From positions 1 through 15,631 of the forward strand of contig JADCFR010000372.1 in assembly GCA_020249415.1 (NCBI GenBank): 15,631 nt of DNA, read 5' to 3'. Numbering within the stretch: position 1 is the first letter of the stretch; each line of letters opens with the position of its first letter. The notes below the pieces were generated by a model. That model made no database searches. It was not told where the DNA came from and worked only from the letters and a program-made list of their open reading frames with translations. The position numbers were made by a program, and so were the translations under genes. The stretch is from Roseomonas sp. (lineage in GTDB: Bacteria > Pseudomonadota > Alphaproteobacteria > Acetobacterales > Acetobacteraceae). This document shows, one piece after another, positions 1 to 7,303 of this stretch.

Positions 1-203
1 GCGCCGCACTTGATCCGGCGGAGAATTTGCTTGGGCGCAGCGTGCAAGGCGGCCCCGCGCCAACCGCCATGGCAGCGCTGATCGCAAACCGGCGTGACAA
101 GCTGGCGCAGGACCGCGAAGCGGTCGCCGCCATCAATCAGCGCCTTGCGGATGCGCGGGCAAAGTGTTGGGCAGAGGCAAAGCAACTGGCAGCGCAGCCA
201 TAG
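1..203 (+). CDS. Argininosuccinate lyase-like protein, C-terminal fragment
   Basis: An open frame enters from the left edge (first full codon at position 3) and stops at TAG 201-203, giving about 66 residues. The stretch containing DPAENLLG, then GGPAPTAM, then a charged Ala/Arg-rich helix resembles the C-terminal end of the argininosuccinate lyase/fumarase superfamily, where a GG-x-AP motif precedes the last helix. In that family the enzyme cleaves argininosuccinate to arginine and fumarate; paralogues of unknown substrate are common next to Bug-type receptors. The catalytic part lies outside the window, so activity cannot be judged. It is followed 82 bp later on the same strand by a Bug receptor, which fits such a paralogue. 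The assignment rests on a short tail only. Confidence 0.5.
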   Translation, partial: AALDPAENLLGRSVQGGPAPTAMAALIANRRDKLAQDREAVAAINQRLADARAKCWAEAKQLAAQP

Positions 204-285
204 TCTTGACGTGCTGGCCGATGTTTAGACTGAATATGAAACAGCGCGGACCCTGCCAGCACCGCGCAGCAACCGGGAGGAAGAC

Positions 286-1251
286 ATGAAACTGACGCGC
301 CGTACTGCCCTGACTGCCGCGGCGGGGCTGCTTGCAGCACCCGCCATTGCGCAATCGGGCTTTCCCAATCGTCCCATTCGCTTGATTGTCCCCTGGCCGC
401 CTGGCGGTTCCACAGATGGCCAATTGCGCGCCTTGGCGGAAGCGGGGTCTCGTTATCTTGGCCAGCAAGTGGTTATTGACAATCGTGGCGGTGCCAGCGG
501 CACTTTGGCGGCAGCGGCCATGGCGCAGGAACAGCGCGGCGATGGCTATCTGGTCGGTCAATTGCCCATCACCGTCTTCCGCTTCCCGATGATGTCAAGC
601 CGCCCGACCTGGGATCCGCTCAAGGATTTCACCTATATCATCCACCTGACCGGCTATCTGTTCGGCGTGGTGGTGAAGGCCGATAGCCCTTGGAAAACCT
701 GGGAAGAATTCTTGGCCTATGCCAAGGCCAATCCGGGCAAGGTTGCTTATGGCTCGCCGGGAGTTGGCACCACGCTGCATATCACCATGGAACGCATTGC
801 GCTTGAGCGCGGCATTGAATTTCTGCATGTGCCCTTCCGCGGTGGTGCTGATAATGCGCAATCCCTGCTGAGTGGGCAGACCCAGGCAATGGTTGATTCA
901 ACCTCCTGGGCGCCCTTGGTGGATGGGGGGCAATTCCGCCTGCTCTGCACCTGGGGCGAGACACGCGCCAAGCGCTACCCGGATGCGCCGACATTGCTTG
1001 AAAGCGGCATCAACATTGTCTCAACCTCGCCCTATGGCATTGCCGCGCCCAAGGGTGTTGATCCCGGCATCGTCAAGGTGCTGCATGATGGCTTCAAGCA
1101 GGCGCTTTATGATCCGGTGCATACCGCCGCACTGGAACGGTTCGACATGCCGCTGATCTACAAGAACAGTGAGGATTACCGCGCTTCGGTTGCAAAAATC
1201 ATCGAAGAGGAAGGCGCAGTGATCCGTCGCCTCAATCTTCGCATCAATTGA
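286..1251 (+). CDS. Tripartite tricarboxylate transporter (Bug/TctC family) periplasmic substrate-binding protein
   Basis: This 321-residue protein has the usual length and layout of Bug receptors. It begins with an export signal (KLTRRTALTAAAGLLAAP, cleavage probably after AIAQ near residue 23) whose twin arginines suggest the Tat route. Next come the family's opening strand (FPNRPIRLIVPWPPGGSTD) and the VVIDNRGGASG segment, both of which line the ligand cleft. The family captures carboxylates or related small acids in the periplasm for a TctA/TctB-type permease. No tctA or tctB gene lies in the window, so the receptor is an orphan here and its ligand cannot be read. The ATG at 286 is supported by GGGAGG at 275-280, 5 nt upstream. 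The gene is convergent with the phosphatase gene and shares a terminator hairpin with it. Confidence 0.9.
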   Translation: MKLTRRTALTAAAGLLAAPAIAQSGFPNRPIRLIVPWPPGGSTDGQLRALAEAGSRYLGQQVVIDNRGGASGTLAAAAMAQEQRGDGYLVGQLPITVFRFPMMSSRPTWDPLKDFTYIIHLTGYLFGVVVKADSPWKTWEEFLAYAKANPGKVAYGSPGVGTTLHITMERIALERGIEFLHVPFRGGADNAQSLLSGQTQAMVDSTSWAPLVDGGQFRLLCTWGETRAKRYPDAPTLLESGINIVSTSPYGIAAPKGVDPGIVKVLHDGFKQALYDPVHTAALERFDMPLIYKNSEDYRASVAKIIEEEGAVIRRLNLRIN

Positions 1252-1259
1252 TTGGCTCT

Positions 1260-1289
1260 GGTGAAGGCGGTGGCACCATCGCCTTCACC
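1260..1289. terminator. Bidirectional terminator hairpin between convergent genes
   Basis: A perfect 10-bp inverted repeat, GGTGAAGGCG (1260-1269) and CGCCTTCACC (1280-1289), continues inward by one G-T and two Watson-Crick pairs to a 13-bp stem with a 4-nt GCAC loop. It begins 8 nt after the Bug gene stop and contains the stop codon of the convergent phosphatase gene. There is no clear T-tract on either side, so it may act as a weak intrinsic terminator or as an mRNA 3'-end stabiliser. The structure is seen directly; the function is inferred. Confidence 0.7.
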
Positions 1290-2325
1290 CCGCCCTCAAA
1301 TCATCCAGCGCGAGAACGACATTCCGCTGCACCACGCCATCCTCATCACGCAGCGCGAGCGTGACGCGCTTGTTTTGCCAATCAATCTCCACCGTGCCGA
1401 AATTCACGCGCGGGTAAAGCTCCCCCAGGCGATTGGGGCCTTGTTCGCGCGCATTGACGAATTGCCGATTGATCCCGCTTGAGGTGATTTCCGTCAGCGC
1501 ATAGGGCGTGCGCTCGCTTTCACGATAAAGCGCGCCGATATGCCGATCACCAGACAGAAACACAACGCCGCGCGCCCTGGTGCTGGCAATCAGATCATAA
1601 AGCCGCTGCCGCTCGCGCGGGAAATTGCCCCATCTTTCCCAGCCATGGCCTTCCACCACAACCTGGATGGAAGAAACAATCAAGCGCAGCTCCGCCGGTT
1701 CTTGCAGGCAGGCGCGAAGCCAATCCCATTGCGCTTCGCCCAGCATGGTTTTCGCTGGATCATCATCGGGCAGATAGCGTTCCCGCCCGGGCGCGCCGCG
1801 TGCATCAGTAATGCGCAAAGGCGAACGGAACCAGCGCGTATCGAGCAGAATGATCTGCACGCGCTGCCCCGCCGGGCCGAGTGTCAGATGATGATAAAGC
1901 CCATCGCGGCGGCGCCGCACATCATCCGCCGGCACGCGCCAGAATGTCAGAAACGCGTCCTTCGCTTCCTGCTTGAAGGGATTTTCGACACCGCCATCAT
2001 TCACGCCAAAATCATGATCATCCCAGATCGCCGCGTGATGTTGTTGCCCCGCGATGAAGCCCATGAATTCCTGATGCTGCAGCGCCCTGGCATAGGCCTC
2101 CTGTAATTCGGCCAGATCATGTCGCCGCACCCCGCCATAGACATTATCGCCGCCGAAGATGAAAAACTCCGGCTGCCAGGCACGCACTGCGCGCCAGATG
2201 GGCTGCGGCTGCTTTTCATCGGCGCAGCTTCCGAAGGCGATACGGCTGATCGCGCGGCCCTGCGCCGCCACGGGCGCGGCGAGCGGCACCAGGGCTGCCG
2301 CCGCCAAGCCACGCCGCGTGATCAT
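1285..2325 (-). CDS. PhoD-like alkaline phosphatase / metallophosphoesterase
   Basis: The protein has about 346 residues, shorter than classical PhoD. It starts with a Tat-type signal (ITRRGLAAAALVPLAAP, cleavage near AAQ), as expected because PhoD enzymes fold in the cytoplasm with their metals before export. Visible PhoD motifs are FGSCADE near residue 31, FGGDNVYGG near 58, WDDHDFG near 105, LLDTRWFR near 165 and FLSGDRHIG in the C-terminal third; the Asp, Asn and His residues are metal or phosphate ligands in the family. It probably hydrolyses phosphate mono- or diesters in the periplasm. An in-frame TTG at 2334 would overlap the upstream stop; the ATG at 2325 was chosen as the usual codon immediately before the signal peptide, but neither has a strong ribosome binding site. 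It is the last gene of the minus-strand run. Confidence 0.85.
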   Translation of the reverse strand: MITRRGLAAAALVPLAAPVAAQGRAISRIAFGSCADEKQPQPIWRAVRAWQPEFFIFGGDNVYGGVRRHDLAELQEAYARALQHQEFMGFIAGQQHHAAIWDDHDFGVNDGGVENPFKQEAKDAFLTFWRVPADDVRRRRDGLYHHLTLGPAGQRVQIILLDTRWFRSPLRITDARGAPGRERYLPDDDPAKTMLGEAQWDWLRACLQEPAELRLIVSSIQVVVEGHGWERWGNFPRERQRLYDLIASTRARGVVFLSGDRHIGALYRESERTPYALTEITSSGINRQFVNAREQGPNRLGELYPRVNFGTVEIDWQNKRVTLALRDEDGVVQRNVVLALDDLRAG

Positions 2326-2330
2326 CAGGC

Positions 2331-3536
2331 TCAAACCTGCGGCACTTCAACCTTGCCAGTATGCAGCTTGAGCCGTGCCATCTCAGGCGCTTCCTGCCCG
2401 GCATCGCGAAAGGCCTGCTTCAGTGCGGCCATATTGGGTGCGAAAATGCTCTCTCGATTGCTGCTGACCCAATCGCGCGATTGCTGCGGCATCACAAGCG
2501 ATCCCTGGAAGCGCGGCATCACCCAACGCGCGAAAAGCTCAAAGGATCGCATCGTCGCTTCCCGATCGGCCCATTCATGGGCGCGGAACAGCACGCCCCC
2601 TGCGCCGCCATTGGTGAAGCCCAGCAGCCGCTCAATCCCTGCCGCTACCGTTTCCGGTGATCCGACCAGGGTTGAGCCCATCGCCAGCCCATCGCGCAGC
2701 GGGTCTTCCGAACGCATCGGCGGCCGGCCCAGGGTTTCGCTGAAATAGGTCAGCGTCTCCAAAGCCTCACCATGGCGCACATCGCGCAGCGCGCGTTCAT
2801 CATCCTCGGCGCAATGCAGATTGATCACCAGGCGCCAATTCCGCCGGTCCATCTTCTGGCCATGCTTGGCGGCTTCCGCTTCCGCCATTTGCCATTGCTC
2901 GGCCAAGGATTTTGGCCCGCCCGGCAAGCCCGCGCCAAGCGAGAGCAAGCCAAGCCCATATTTCGCCGCCGCCAGCGCGCCCGATGGCGTTGTCGAAGAC
3001 GCGACTGAAATGGGGAAACGCGGTTCGGAATAGGGTGCCAGATGCAGCCGCGCCTCACGCAAGGTGAACCAATCGGTTTCCATCGTTACCGGTTCTTCGC
3101 AGGCCAAAAGCCGCGTAATGGCATTGAGCGATTCATCCATGCGCCGGCGCTGATGCGCGGCATCAATGCCCATCATGTATGCGTCCGAGACAAGCGCGCC
3201 CGGCCCGCAGCCCAGCATCACGCGCCCGCGCGTCATGTGATCCAGCTGCACAAAGCGCTGCGCGACCAAAAGCGGGTGGTGATAGGGCAGGCTGGTCACG
3301 CCTGAGCCAAGCTTGATGTGCTTGGTGCGCTCCGCCGCTGCGGCAATCATGATTTCCGGGCTTGCGATGGTTTCCCAGCCGGCGGAATGATGCTCACCGA
3401 TCCAGGCCTCATCAAAGCCCAGATGGTCAAGCCATTCGATCAGTTCCAAATCGCGCGTGAGGCCAAGGGTCGGGTTGTCACCCACCCGATGAAAGGGTGC
3501 GAGGAAGATACCAAAGCGAAGGCGGCGAGGCAGCAT
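2331..3536 (-). CDS. LLM-class flavin-dependent monooxygenase, limonene monooxygenase (LimB)-like
   Basis: This is a bacterial luciferase-like oxidoreductase of about 401 residues, a TIM-barrel enzyme that uses reduced FMN and oxygen. Family features include the opening RLRFGIFLAPFHRVGDNP, the DEAWIGEHH segment, LGSGVTSLPYHHPLLVA, QLDHMTRGRVMLGCGPGAL, and a C-terminal GSPETVAAGIERLL segment. The overall pattern recalls limonene 1,2-monooxygenase and related long LLM proteins, but the substrate cannot be read from sequence. It probably needs a separate flavin reductase, none of which is in the window. Start choice: ATG 3536 is preceded by GGAGAA (3549-3544) at good spacing. An upstream ATG at 3551 and GTG at 3554 overlap the Nudix stop but have no such site. 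A 5-bp gap separates it from the phosphatase gene. Confidence 0.85.
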   Translation of the reverse strand: MLPRRLRFGIFLAPFHRVGDNPTLGLTRDLELIEWLDHLGFDEAWIGEHHSAGWETIASPEIMIAAAAERTKHIKLGSGVTSLPYHHPLLVAQRFVQLDHMTRGRVMLGCGPGALVSDAYMMGIDAAHQRRRMDESLNAITRLLACEEPVTMETDWFTLREARLHLAPYSEPRFPISVASSTTPSGALAAAKYGLGLLSLGAGLPGGPKSLAEQWQMAEAEAAKHGQKMDRRNWRLVINLHCAEDDERALRDVRHGEALETLTYFSETLGRPPMRSEDPLRDGLAMGSTLVGSPETVAAGIERLLGFTNGGAGGVLFRAHEWADREATMRSFELFARWVMPRFQGSLVMPQQSRDWVSSNRESIFAPNMAALKQAFRDAGQEAPEMARLKLHTGKVEVPQV

Positions 3537-3550
3537 GGGTGGATTCTCCA

Positions 3551-4267
3551 TCACATGGAAGGCGGATCGCCCGCCAGGAATTCCTCGCCGCCATAATCGG
3601 CTGCGCGAGGCAGGCGCAGGATGCGCCCTTCAGGGGTCATGCCAATCTGTTCCGGCAGCACGGTGACCACGGGCGTGGCGCGCGCGGCGGCGAAGGCTTC
3701 CGCCACGCTGTCATGCCGGGCGAGTTTGGTCAGGTTCATCCGTGTCGGAAACACAAGTTTCTTCGTGCCGGCAAGGCCTTCCGCCAGCGCATCAGCCGGC
3801 CTGATCCAGACACTATCCACGGCTTCATGGCCATCATGCAAAGCGGCCTGATCTTCGGGCGCGGCGGCCAGAAAAAAATGCGTATCAAAGCGCTTCGGCA
3901 CATCCACCGGCGTGATCCAATGCGCGAAATGCGCCAGACCGGAAATCGCGGGCATTAGGCCGCGCGCAGCCAACATCGCGGCAAATTCGCCCTCGGCTTC
4001 CGGCGCCCGGCCTTCCTCCGCCAGCAAGACACCGCATTCTTCCCAGGTTTCTCGAATCGCCGCGACACGAAAGGAGCCATGCGCATCGCCGCCGGCCAGC
4101 AACTTGTCAGATGCTTCAACCCGCCCGCCCGGAAACACCAAGGCACCCGAGGCGAAATCAATCTGGCGGTGGCGCACCACCATGAATACCTCCATGCCAC
4201 CTGGCCCGTCGCGCAGCAGCATGACGGTGGAAGCGGGGCGGGCAGGGGCGGCGGTGCTCTCACTCAT
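3551..4267 (-). CDS. Nudix hydrolase (NUDT19-like, with expanded Nudix box)
   Basis: The 238-residue protein has the hydrophobic strand and FPGGRVE turn (residues 45-51), then the catalytic RETWEECG (72-79), matching the RExxEExG core that binds divalent metal. The first half of the box is separated from the second by an insertion of about 13 residues (DKLLAGGDAHGSF region). Such an insertion is typical of the NUDT19/CoA-diphosphatase-like branch rather than of small MutT proteins. Enzymes of this group hydrolyse nucleoside or CoA diphosphate linkages in the cytosol. The ATG at 4267 is followed in frame by SESTAAPARPAS and then the first domain strand. The gene starts 45 bp after modE and its end meets the monooxygenase gene, which suggests read-through from the mod operon. 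The specific substrate is unknown. Confidence 0.85.
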   Translation of the reverse strand: MSESTAAPARPASTVMLLRDGPGGMEVFMVVRHRQIDFASGALVFPGGRVEASDKLLAGGDAHGSFRVAAIRETWEECGVLLAEEGRAPEAEGEFAAMLAARGLMPAISGLAHFAHWITPVDVPKRFDTHFFLAAAPEDQAALHDGHEAVDSVWIRPADALAEGLAGTKKLVFPTRMNLTKLARHDSVAEAFAAARATPVVTVLPEQIGMTPEGRILRLPRAADYGGEEFLAGDPPSM

Positions 4268-4312
4268 GCCCGCATTGCAGCGCGCCCAGGGCTCCGCCGC
4301 AAGGTGCCACTT

Positions 4313-4645
4313 TCAGGATTTCGCCAATCGCCGCAAATGCTGGGCAGCGGCGCGGGTCGCCGCCGCTTCAATCTCCCGAAAGCCGAGCACCAGCGCCCCT
4401 CCCAGGCGGGTCAGCCGCGCCCCGCCGCCCCCGGCGCCGCCGGTAATGCGCTCCACCACCGGGGCCGAGAAGGTCTCATTCAACTCCGCCACCAATTCCC
4501 AGGCCCGGCGATAGGACATGCCGAGTGACCTGGCAGCGGCGCTGATCGAACCCGCTTCGGCAATCGCCTCCAGCAGGGCGATCTTGCCGGGGCCGACGCG
4601 ACCATCGGCAAAATCAAGCCGGAGCCATAGCGCGGCATCCTTCAT
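4313..4645 (-). CDS. modE: ModE-type transcriptional regulator, DNA-binding domain only
   Basis: This protein of about 110 residues matches the N-terminal winged-helix domain of ModE. Its LDFADGRVGPGKIALLEAI is followed by the helix-turn-helix SISAAARSLGMSYRRAWELV, then NETFSAPVVERITGG and the Gly-rich wing GAGGGGARLT, typical of ModE/LysR-like folds. Enterobacterial ModE is about 260 residues and carries two C-terminal molybdate-binding Mop domains; these are absent here and the protein ends shortly after the wing helix. The ATG at 4645 was chosen because it overlaps the modC stop as ATGA (4645-4642) and begins the conserved domain; an in-frame extension back to 4693 lies within modC. Likely role: controls mod genes through the palindrome upstream of modA. 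How it senses molybdate is unclear. Confidence 0.85.
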   Translation of the reverse strand: MKDAALWLRLDFADGRVGPGKIALLEAIAEAGSISAAARSLGMSYRRAWELVAELNETFSAPVVERITGGAGGGGARLTRLGGALVLGFREIEAAATRAAAQHLRRLAKS

Positions 4646-5742
4646 GGTCGGGGCATCACATGCAGCGCATCGCGCAACAGGGAAACGCTGCATGCTTCAC
4701 CCGCTGCCAAGCCATTGCGTTGCGCGGCGTGGCGCGGCAGGGCGAAGGTCAATTGTCGGCCTTCTGTGTCGCCCACATCCAGGGTGACGCGCATTTCCTC
4801 GCCCATCGGCAAAAGCGCGGTGATGGTGCCGGAAACCGGGTTTTCCCTTTCGCCGGCTGACGGCCGGCCGCGCCGATGCAGCACCACGCCGCCCGCGCCA
4901 ATCAGCCAATCAACGGCGGTGCCCGGCGGCAGGCTTGGCATGGGGGCGGCTTCCAGGATTTGGCTGCCCCAGCGGAGCCGCGTGGAGCAATCCTCATGCG
5001 CCAGCACCACGCCGGTGAAAAGATTGCGGAGATCAAGCAGGCGCGCGACCTCGGCCGAGGCCGGGCGGGCCAGCATTTCCGCGGGCGGCGCCGTTTGCAG
5101 CCCGCGCCCCCGATGCAGCAACAGCATACGATCAGCCAGCGACGCAGCCTCATCCAAATCATGCGTGACCAGAATGATCGGGATGGCGAGCCCCTGGCGC
5201 AGATTGGCCAATTCCACCTGCAAGCGCCGACGCGTGGCGCGGTCCACGGCGCTGAAGGGCTCATCCAATAGCAGCACGGCAGGGTTTCGCGCCAAGGCGC
5301 GTGCGACAGCCACGCGTTGTTGCTGCCCGCCGGAAAGCTCCGCCGGGCGGCGTTCTTCCAAGCCTGCAAGATGCACGCGCGCCAGCAGGGCGGCGGCACC
5401 TTCGGCGCGCATCGAGACGGGCACATGCCCCATCGCGGCCATGACATTGCCAAGCGCTGTCAGATGCGGAAACAGCGCGTAATCCTGAAACACGAGCCCC
5501 ACGCGGCGCCGATGCGCCGGCATATCAAGCCTACGGCTGGTGTCGAGCCAGGTTTCCCCATCGCAGATCACGCTGCCGCTGGCCGGATGATGCAGCCCGG
5601 CAATGGCGCGGAGTGTGGTGGATTTGCCCGCACCAGATGGCCCGATAATGGCCAAAAGCTCGCCCGGTGCGCATTCCAGCGTGATATCAAGCGCGATGGG
5701 TGTCGCGGCCTTAAGGCGCACGTAAAGTCCCCCGTCAGTCAT
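4642..5742 (-). CDS. modC: Molybdate ABC transporter ATP-binding protein ModC
   Basis: The 366-residue protein is a complete ABC ATPase with a C-terminal TOBE/Mop-like domain. Visible motifs are Walker A GPSGAGKST (34-42), Q-loop FQDYALFPH (Q86), signature LSGGQQQR (136-143), Walker B VLLLDEP (D160, E161) and the switch histidine VTHD (H194). The region from about residue 295 to the end (GTITALLPMGEEMRVTLDVG onward) looks like the Mop-type regulatory domain that binds molybdate in ModC proteins. It energises uptake of molybdate by ModB from ModA. The start overlaps the end of modB by 8 bp and the stop overlaps the modE start by 4 bp, so all are probably translated from one message. Confidence 0.93.
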   Translation of the reverse strand: MTDGGLYVRLKAATPIALDITLECAPGELLAIIGPSGAGKSTTLRAIAGLHHPASGSVICDGETWLDTSRRLDMPAHRRRVGLVFQDYALFPHLTALGNVMAAMGHVPVSMRAEGAAALLARVHLAGLEERRPAELSGGQQQRVAVARALARNPAVLLLDEPFSAVDRATRRRLQVELANLRQGLAIPIILVTHDLDEAASLADRMLLLHRGRGLQTAPPAEMLARPASAEVARLLDLRNLFTGVVLAHEDCSTRLRWGSQILEAAPMPSLPPGTAVDWLIGAGGVVLHRRGRPSAGERENPVSGTITALLPMGEEMRVTLDVGDTEGRQLTFALPRHAAQRNGLAAGEACSVSLLRDALHVMPRP

Positions 5743-6406
5743 GGCGGCGCCGCCCTATCCCGCGCGTGAGCCGCTGCACCAGCAGTAGTGACACAAGGCA
5801 GATCACCAGCAGCAGGGCGGACATGCTGGCGGCAGCGGCATCGTCAAAGGCCTGCACGCGATCATAAATGGCAATGGCGGCGGTGCGCGTTTCACCTGGG
5901 ATGGCGCCGCCCACCATCAGCACCACGCCGAATTCGCCAAGCGTATGGGCGAAGGTCAGTACAATGGCGGTGGCAATGCCGGGCCAGGCCAAGGGCAATT
6001 CAACCCGCCAGAACACTGCCCAGGGCGCCATGCCGGAAGTGGCGCCGGCTTCGCGCAGATTGCCCGGAATGGCGGCGAAAGCGTTTTGGATTGGCTGCAC
6101 TGCGAAGGGGATATTGGCAATCGCGCTCGCGAGCAGCAGCCCTTCAAAGGAAAAAGCGAGGGTCCGGCCAAAGAGCGCTTGAAAAGCACCACCAAGCCAG
6201 GTGCCAGCGCCAAAGGCCGCCAGCAAATAAAAGCCAAGTACGGTTGGCGGCAGCACCAGCGGCAGCGCCACCGCCGCTTCAACCACGCCCCGCCCGCGAA
6301 AGCGCCGCAACGCCAGGAAGCGCCCGAGCCAGAGCGCCAAGGGCAGCAGGATCACCACCGTGCCAAGACCAAGCCAGAGCGAAAGCCGAAAGGCGGGCCA
6401 ATCCAT
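5735..6406 (-). CDS. modB: Molybdate ABC transporter permease ModB
   Basis: This is a 223-residue inner-membrane permease of the binding-protein-dependent transport family. It has about five hydrophobic segments, the first WLGLGTVVILLPLALWLGRF and the last a SALLLVICLVSLLLV stretch near the C-terminus. The cytoplasmic coupling loop is LREAGATSGMAPWAVFWRVELP, the EAA motif that docks on ModC, and it is followed by FAHTLGEFGVVLMVGG, characteristic of ModB. Length and motif order are normal for the family. The start ATG at 6406 lies 3 nt after the modA stop, and the gene overlaps modC by 8 bp. Confidence 0.93.
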   Translation of the reverse strand: MDWPAFRLSLWLGLGTVVILLPLALWLGRFLALRRFRGRGVVEAAVALPLVLPPTVLGFYLLAAFGAGTWLGGAFQALFGRTLAFSFEGLLLASAIANIPFAVQPIQNAFAAIPGNLREAGATSGMAPWAVFWRVELPLAWPGIATAIVLTFAHTLGEFGVVLMVGGAIPGETRTAAIAIYDRVQAFDDAAAASMSALLLVICLVSLLLVQRLTRGIGRRRHD

Positions 6407-6409
6407 GCT

Positions 6410-7174
6410 TCAGGGCGCCTGCAGGCCATGGCGCGCGAAAACCGCCGCCGCCTGGGGTGAAAGGAACCAGGCTTGCAGGCGCGCCGCTGCTTCACTGCCG
6501 CGCTTGGTCAAGGCCAGGCGGTGACGGAGCGGTTCATGCAAAGCCTCCGGCACCAGGCTGAAGCTGCCGCGCGCCGTGAGCGCGGGGGACAGCGTGAGAG
6601 AATGCGCAATAAGGCCACCAATCGCGCCCTCGGTGGTAGCGAATTGCGCTGCCTGGGCGATGCTGGTGCCAAAAACCAAATGCGGGCGCAGCGCCTCCCA
6701 TAGATCAAGCCGACGCAACGCTTGTTCCGCAGCACGGCCATAGGGCGCGATTTCCGGATTGGCGATGGCAAAGCGCTGCACGCGCCCTGCCGCCAGCAAG
6801 GGGCGAAGCGCCTCCAGCCCCGCAGCCGGGTCAAGCGCTGATCCGCGCGGGGCAAAAAGCGCCAAGCGACCCAGCGCAAAGACATGCCCCGCATCGCGCG
6901 TGTGTCCCGCTTCAGTTAGTTGCGCAATGCTGACCTCATCCGCCGCGAGCAGCATTTCGAAGGGTGCGCCTTGTGCGATTTGCCGCGCCAGATTGCCGCT
7001 GGCGCCATAGGCGAAACGCGGCGCGATGCCGGTTTGCGCGGTGATAAGCGCGACGGCTTCTTCCAGCGCCGGCTGCAAGCTCGCGGCCGCGGCGATCAAG
7101 GGACGCTCGACCACAGACGCACGCGCCGTCGCGCATGGGAGCGCCGCCAAAGCCAACAAGAGGCGACGATGCAT
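6410..7174 (-). CDS. modA: Molybdate ABC transporter substrate-binding protein ModA
   Basis: The 254-residue precursor has a short Sec-type signal (RRLLLALAALPCATARA, cleavage near residue 20). The mature protein shows ModA features: PLIAAAASLQPALEE (oxyanion-binding Ser), FAYGASGNLARQI, PFEMLLAADE, a VFALGRLALFAPRGS strand, IANPEIAPYGRAAEQAL and a C-terminal helix pair. It binds molybdate (or tungstate) in the periplasm for ModBC. The ATG at 7174 is backed by GGAGGG (7185-7180) 5 nt upstream; the in-frame TTG one codon earlier is less likely. It is the first gene of the mod operon and sits directly behind the candidate ModE operator. Confidence 0.92.
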   Translation of the reverse strand: MHRRLLLALAALPCATARASVVERPLIAAAASLQPALEEAVALITAQTGIAPRFAYGASGNLARQIAQGAPFEMLLAADEVSIAQLTEAGHTRDAGHVFALGRLALFAPRGSALDPAAGLEALRPLLAAGRVQRFAIANPEIAPYGRAAEQALRRLDLWEALRPHLVFGTSIAQAAQFATTEGAIGGLIAHSLTLSPALTARGSFSLVPEALHEPLRHRLALTKRGSEAAARLQAWFLSPQAAAVFARHGLQAP

Positions 7175-7185
7175 CAAAACCCTCC

Positions 7186-7207
7186 GTTATTCCCAATTGG
7201 CTATAAC
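7186..7207 (-). promoter_or_regulatory. Candidate ModE operator (Mo-box) before modA
   Basis: An imperfect palindrome with arms GTTAT (7186-7190) and ATAAC (7203-7207) is separated by 12 bp, with a perfect inner CCAATTGG at the centre. In total 9 of 11 half-site positions are symmetric. As I recall, the half sites and the 12-bp spacing match the enterobacterial modA operator bound by ModE. It abuts the modA ribosome binding site and overlaps the proposed -10 element, as expected for a repressor site. A modE gene lies in the same operon. Confidence 0.65.
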
Positions 7208-7229
7208 CCGAAGCGCGCATGGCGCGCAA
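7200..7229 (-). promoter_or_regulatory. Putative modA promoter
   Basis: Read on the minus strand, TTGCGC (7229-7224) could be a -35 element and TATAGC (7205-7200) a -10 element, with an 18-bp spacer. This would place the transcription start a few bases downstream, inside the ModE palindrome, leaving a leader of roughly 20 nt before modA. Both hexamers are imperfect, so this is a suggestion that gains weight only from its position over the operator. Confidence 0.35.
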
Positions 7230-7303
7230 GCCTCCGAAAAAAATCACCGGCGTTTTCCAAGTGTAAATCTTGGCGTGGCAGAACGGTGGAAGAGGAGCAA
7301 AAA

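Noticed and set aside
206..237. TTGACG followed by GAATAT as a promoter for the Bug receptor gene.
   Set aside because: The spacing is about 20 bp and the -10 match is poor; not strong enough to annotate.
1540..2748. Two plus-strand frames opposite the phosphatase and monooxygenase genes.
   Set aside because: They are shadows of two well-supported minus-strand enzymes and have no motifs or ribosome binding sites of note.
7213..7227. GCGCGC-ATG-GCGCGC inverted repeat between modA and the small ORF.
   Set aside because: A self-complementary GC run in GC-rich DNA is likely by chance; it overlaps the proposed -35 but has no known operator resemblance.
7268..7290. CTTGGCGTGGCAGAACGG as a sigma-54 promoter for the RTX unit.
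   Set aside because: The -24-like GG is present but the -12 GC element at the required spacing is missing.
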